From: Prorocentrum cordatum
Taxonomy: Eukaryota > Sar > Dinophyceae > Prorocentrales > Prorocentraceae
Reading direction: 5' to 3'
DNA: 64,000 nucleotides
Assembly: GCA_963575745.1 (NCBI GenBank)
Contig: CAUYUJ010000687.1
Span: 10,046 to 74,045, forward strand
Positions 62,540-64,000 of the stretch are shown here, piece after piece. Below the pieces are notes generated by a model that saw only the letters and a list, made by a program, of their open reading frames with translations, was not told the origin of the DNA and made no database searches. Position numbers and translations under genes: made by a program. Within the stretch, counting starts at the first letter, position 1. Each line of letters opens with the position of its first letter.

Positions 62540-63185
62540 GGCAGGCCGGGAGGGTCAAGAGCCAACGGCCCTGCCACAGGGAGCGGTGGTGCTGGACTGG
62601 TGAGCCCCTGCGCCGGAGCTGCAGCGTGCCTGAAAGCTCGGCGGCGAGCGAGGGGGGGGGAGTGAGAGGGAGAAGGCCTCCGCAGAAGGCGGCGGCACTG
62701 CTCAGAAGCCTTCCGAGAAGTGTGTTCTGCCCTCGGGGCAGGCTGAGGAAACTCCTCGGAAGGCTGGGGGACTTCCGAGCCTTCTGGGAAGCCCCGCCCC
62801 TTCTCATTTCCCCCCCGGGCGCGCCGCCGAAACCTTCGATTGTATGGCGCGGCGAAACACCATGAGTCTGCGAGGGGATCACCGTCCATCCGTGCAGCGA
62901 GGCCGATGCGAGACCGCGATCTTTGGCCCTGCCGCAGGGAATGGTGGCACTGGAGTGGCCCTATGCCGGTTTTGCAACGCGCCTGACGTGTCATAGCAAC
63001 ATTCGATTGCATAACGCGGCGAAGCACAATGATGCGAGGGGATCGCCGTGCGTCCGTGCAGCGGCGCCGCTGCGAGACCGCGATTCTGGCTCTGCCGCAC
63101 GGGTGGTGGTATTGGAGTGGTGAGACCTTGCATCGGTTTTGCTACGCGCCGGAGACGTCATGGCAACATTCGACTGCATACAGCC
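62540..63185. repeat. Degenerate tandem repeat of about 175 bp
   Basis: CATTCGATTGCATAACGCGG, GATCGCCGTGCGTCCGTGCA and GAGACCGCGATTCTGGCTCT-type blocks recur at about 62540, 62825-62945 and 63000-63120, with another fragment at 63705-63760. Confidence 0.8.
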
Positions 63186-63197
63186 AAACCCGCATAG

Positions 63198-63483
63198 CAA
63201 GCATGGGCAACCTTCCCAAGGGTACTTTTGCATCCTTGCCTCCTCGGCCCATCCTTCGCCACTTTCGTGGGCCGCGCCCCGCTCGAAAAGCTTCGGAATG
63301 GCCTTCCAAGGTCCCTGCATCCTTATCGCGCATCCTTACTCCCAGAGATCCGACGTCGACATTTTGTCAATGCGGGGTTCCCGGAGTTCTCGACCCATTC
63401 CCCAGGACCAGTTATTCGTCCTGAGTCGTTTTTTCACGGCCCCGAGGCCCGGCGAGGGGCCTCAGGGCCGAAATTCGCGAAAC
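63198..63483 (+). repeat. Dispersed repeat D1, longest copy
   Basis: Contains both the CTTCCCAAGG...GGCCTTCCAAGG half (as 50692 and 56732) and the CCGACGTCG...GAGTCGTTTT...GGCCCCGAGGCCCGGCGAGG half (as 27153 and 53420). Confidence 0.88.
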
Positions 63484-63489
63484 ACCTCC

Positions 63490-63884
63490 GCCCTGATCTT
63501 TGTCAGCACGTTGGCCCTCTGGGCTATACGGGTTGACTGTAGCGTTAAGTCGGGCCTGTCCCTCTACAGGAGGAGTGTTCAAAAATAGTCCAAAAATAGT
63601 CGGGGGACTATTTTTTTCCTATGTTTGAGCATTTGGGATGCACTGTGGGTGTATGCTTCATTTTTCGCCCAAGATCCCCCTGTAGGGGGACGTGCCCGCC
63701 TTGACTGCAGCGCCGCAAAGCACAGCGCGTCTGCGAGGGGGCGCCCGTGCAGCGGCGCCGCTGCGTGGGGCCGCGAGGCTCCGCCCAGGGCGCCGCTCGC
63801 CGCCCCCGCACACCGTCGGGCCGCCCGGGCGCTCTCCCAGGCGGCGCCCGCTGTGCTCACGGCTTCGTTCCGTGCCGCATCCTC
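63490..63884. other. No confident gene
   Basis: AAAAATAGTCCAAAAATAGT and CGGGGGACTATTTTTTTCC at 63580-63618 form an imperfect hairpin. A fragment of the 175-bp repeat follows. No exon. Confidence 0.45.
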
Positions 63885-64000
63885 CTCCTGCTCCTCCTGC
63901 TCCTCCTCCTCCTCCTCGTCCTCCTCCTCGTCCTCCTCCTCCTCCTCCTCCTCCTCCTCCTCGTCCGCCTCCTCCTCCTCCTCCTGCTCCCTCTCCTCCT
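63885..64000. repeat. (TCC)n array, runs off the window
   Basis: TCC with GTCC and TGCTCC interruptions. Confidence 0.95.

Overview
The window looks like nuclear DNA of a dinoflagellate, most likely one with a GC-rich genome (a Prorocentrum-like species is an inference, not shown). The strongest evidence is a dinoflagellate spliced-leader (DinoSL) sequence at 17232-17267, present as a full-length copy plus a truncated relict copy, directly in front of a LINE-type retrotransposon. Sparse short exon-like islands, very abundant simple repeats and decaying non-LTR retroelements fit the same picture. There are no bacterial operons, no recognised rRNA or tRNA genes and no CRISPR array.

Layout. 1-2.2 kb: a GGT microsatellite, one exon-like block and a 17-copy 89-bp minisatellite. 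2.2-5.6 kb: a minus-strand non-LTR element (reverse transcriptase, RNase H, zinc motifs). 5.6-8.5 kb: an ARL3-like GTPase exon and other possible exons. 8.9-10.1 kb: a second minisatellite (~101 bp). 10-17 kb: dispersed repeats and two inverted-repeat (MITE-like) elements. 17.2-22.6 kb: LINE copy 1, with an intact ORF1, a frameshifted ORF2 and the double spliced leader. 22.7-36.5 kb: microsatellites (CATA, CTATG, TCC, GAT), duplications and more MITE-like elements. 36.6-40.7 kb: LINE copy 2, 5'-truncated. 41-46 kb: GGA and ACG arrays and a 2.3-kb minisatellite between two oppositely oriented G/C-tract blocks. 46-58 kb: microsatellites, dispersed repeats, fold-back elements and a probable multi-exon gene at 55.7-56.6 kb. 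58-64 kb: GAT arrays, a 360-bp tandem duplication and further dispersed repeats.

The most notable pattern is that all three retroelements have TCC-type tracts on both sides, in the same orientation relative to the element. Both LINE copies pass through one short shared 3' UTR straight into (TCC)n. This suggests a retroelement system that uses TCC microsatellites as tails and/or insertion targets, and it could account for part of the TCC/GGA content of the window. Recognisable cellular coding sequence is minor: an isolated ARL3-like exon, a candidate three-exon gene, and a few short codon-biased islands whose putative introns are filled with simple repeats.
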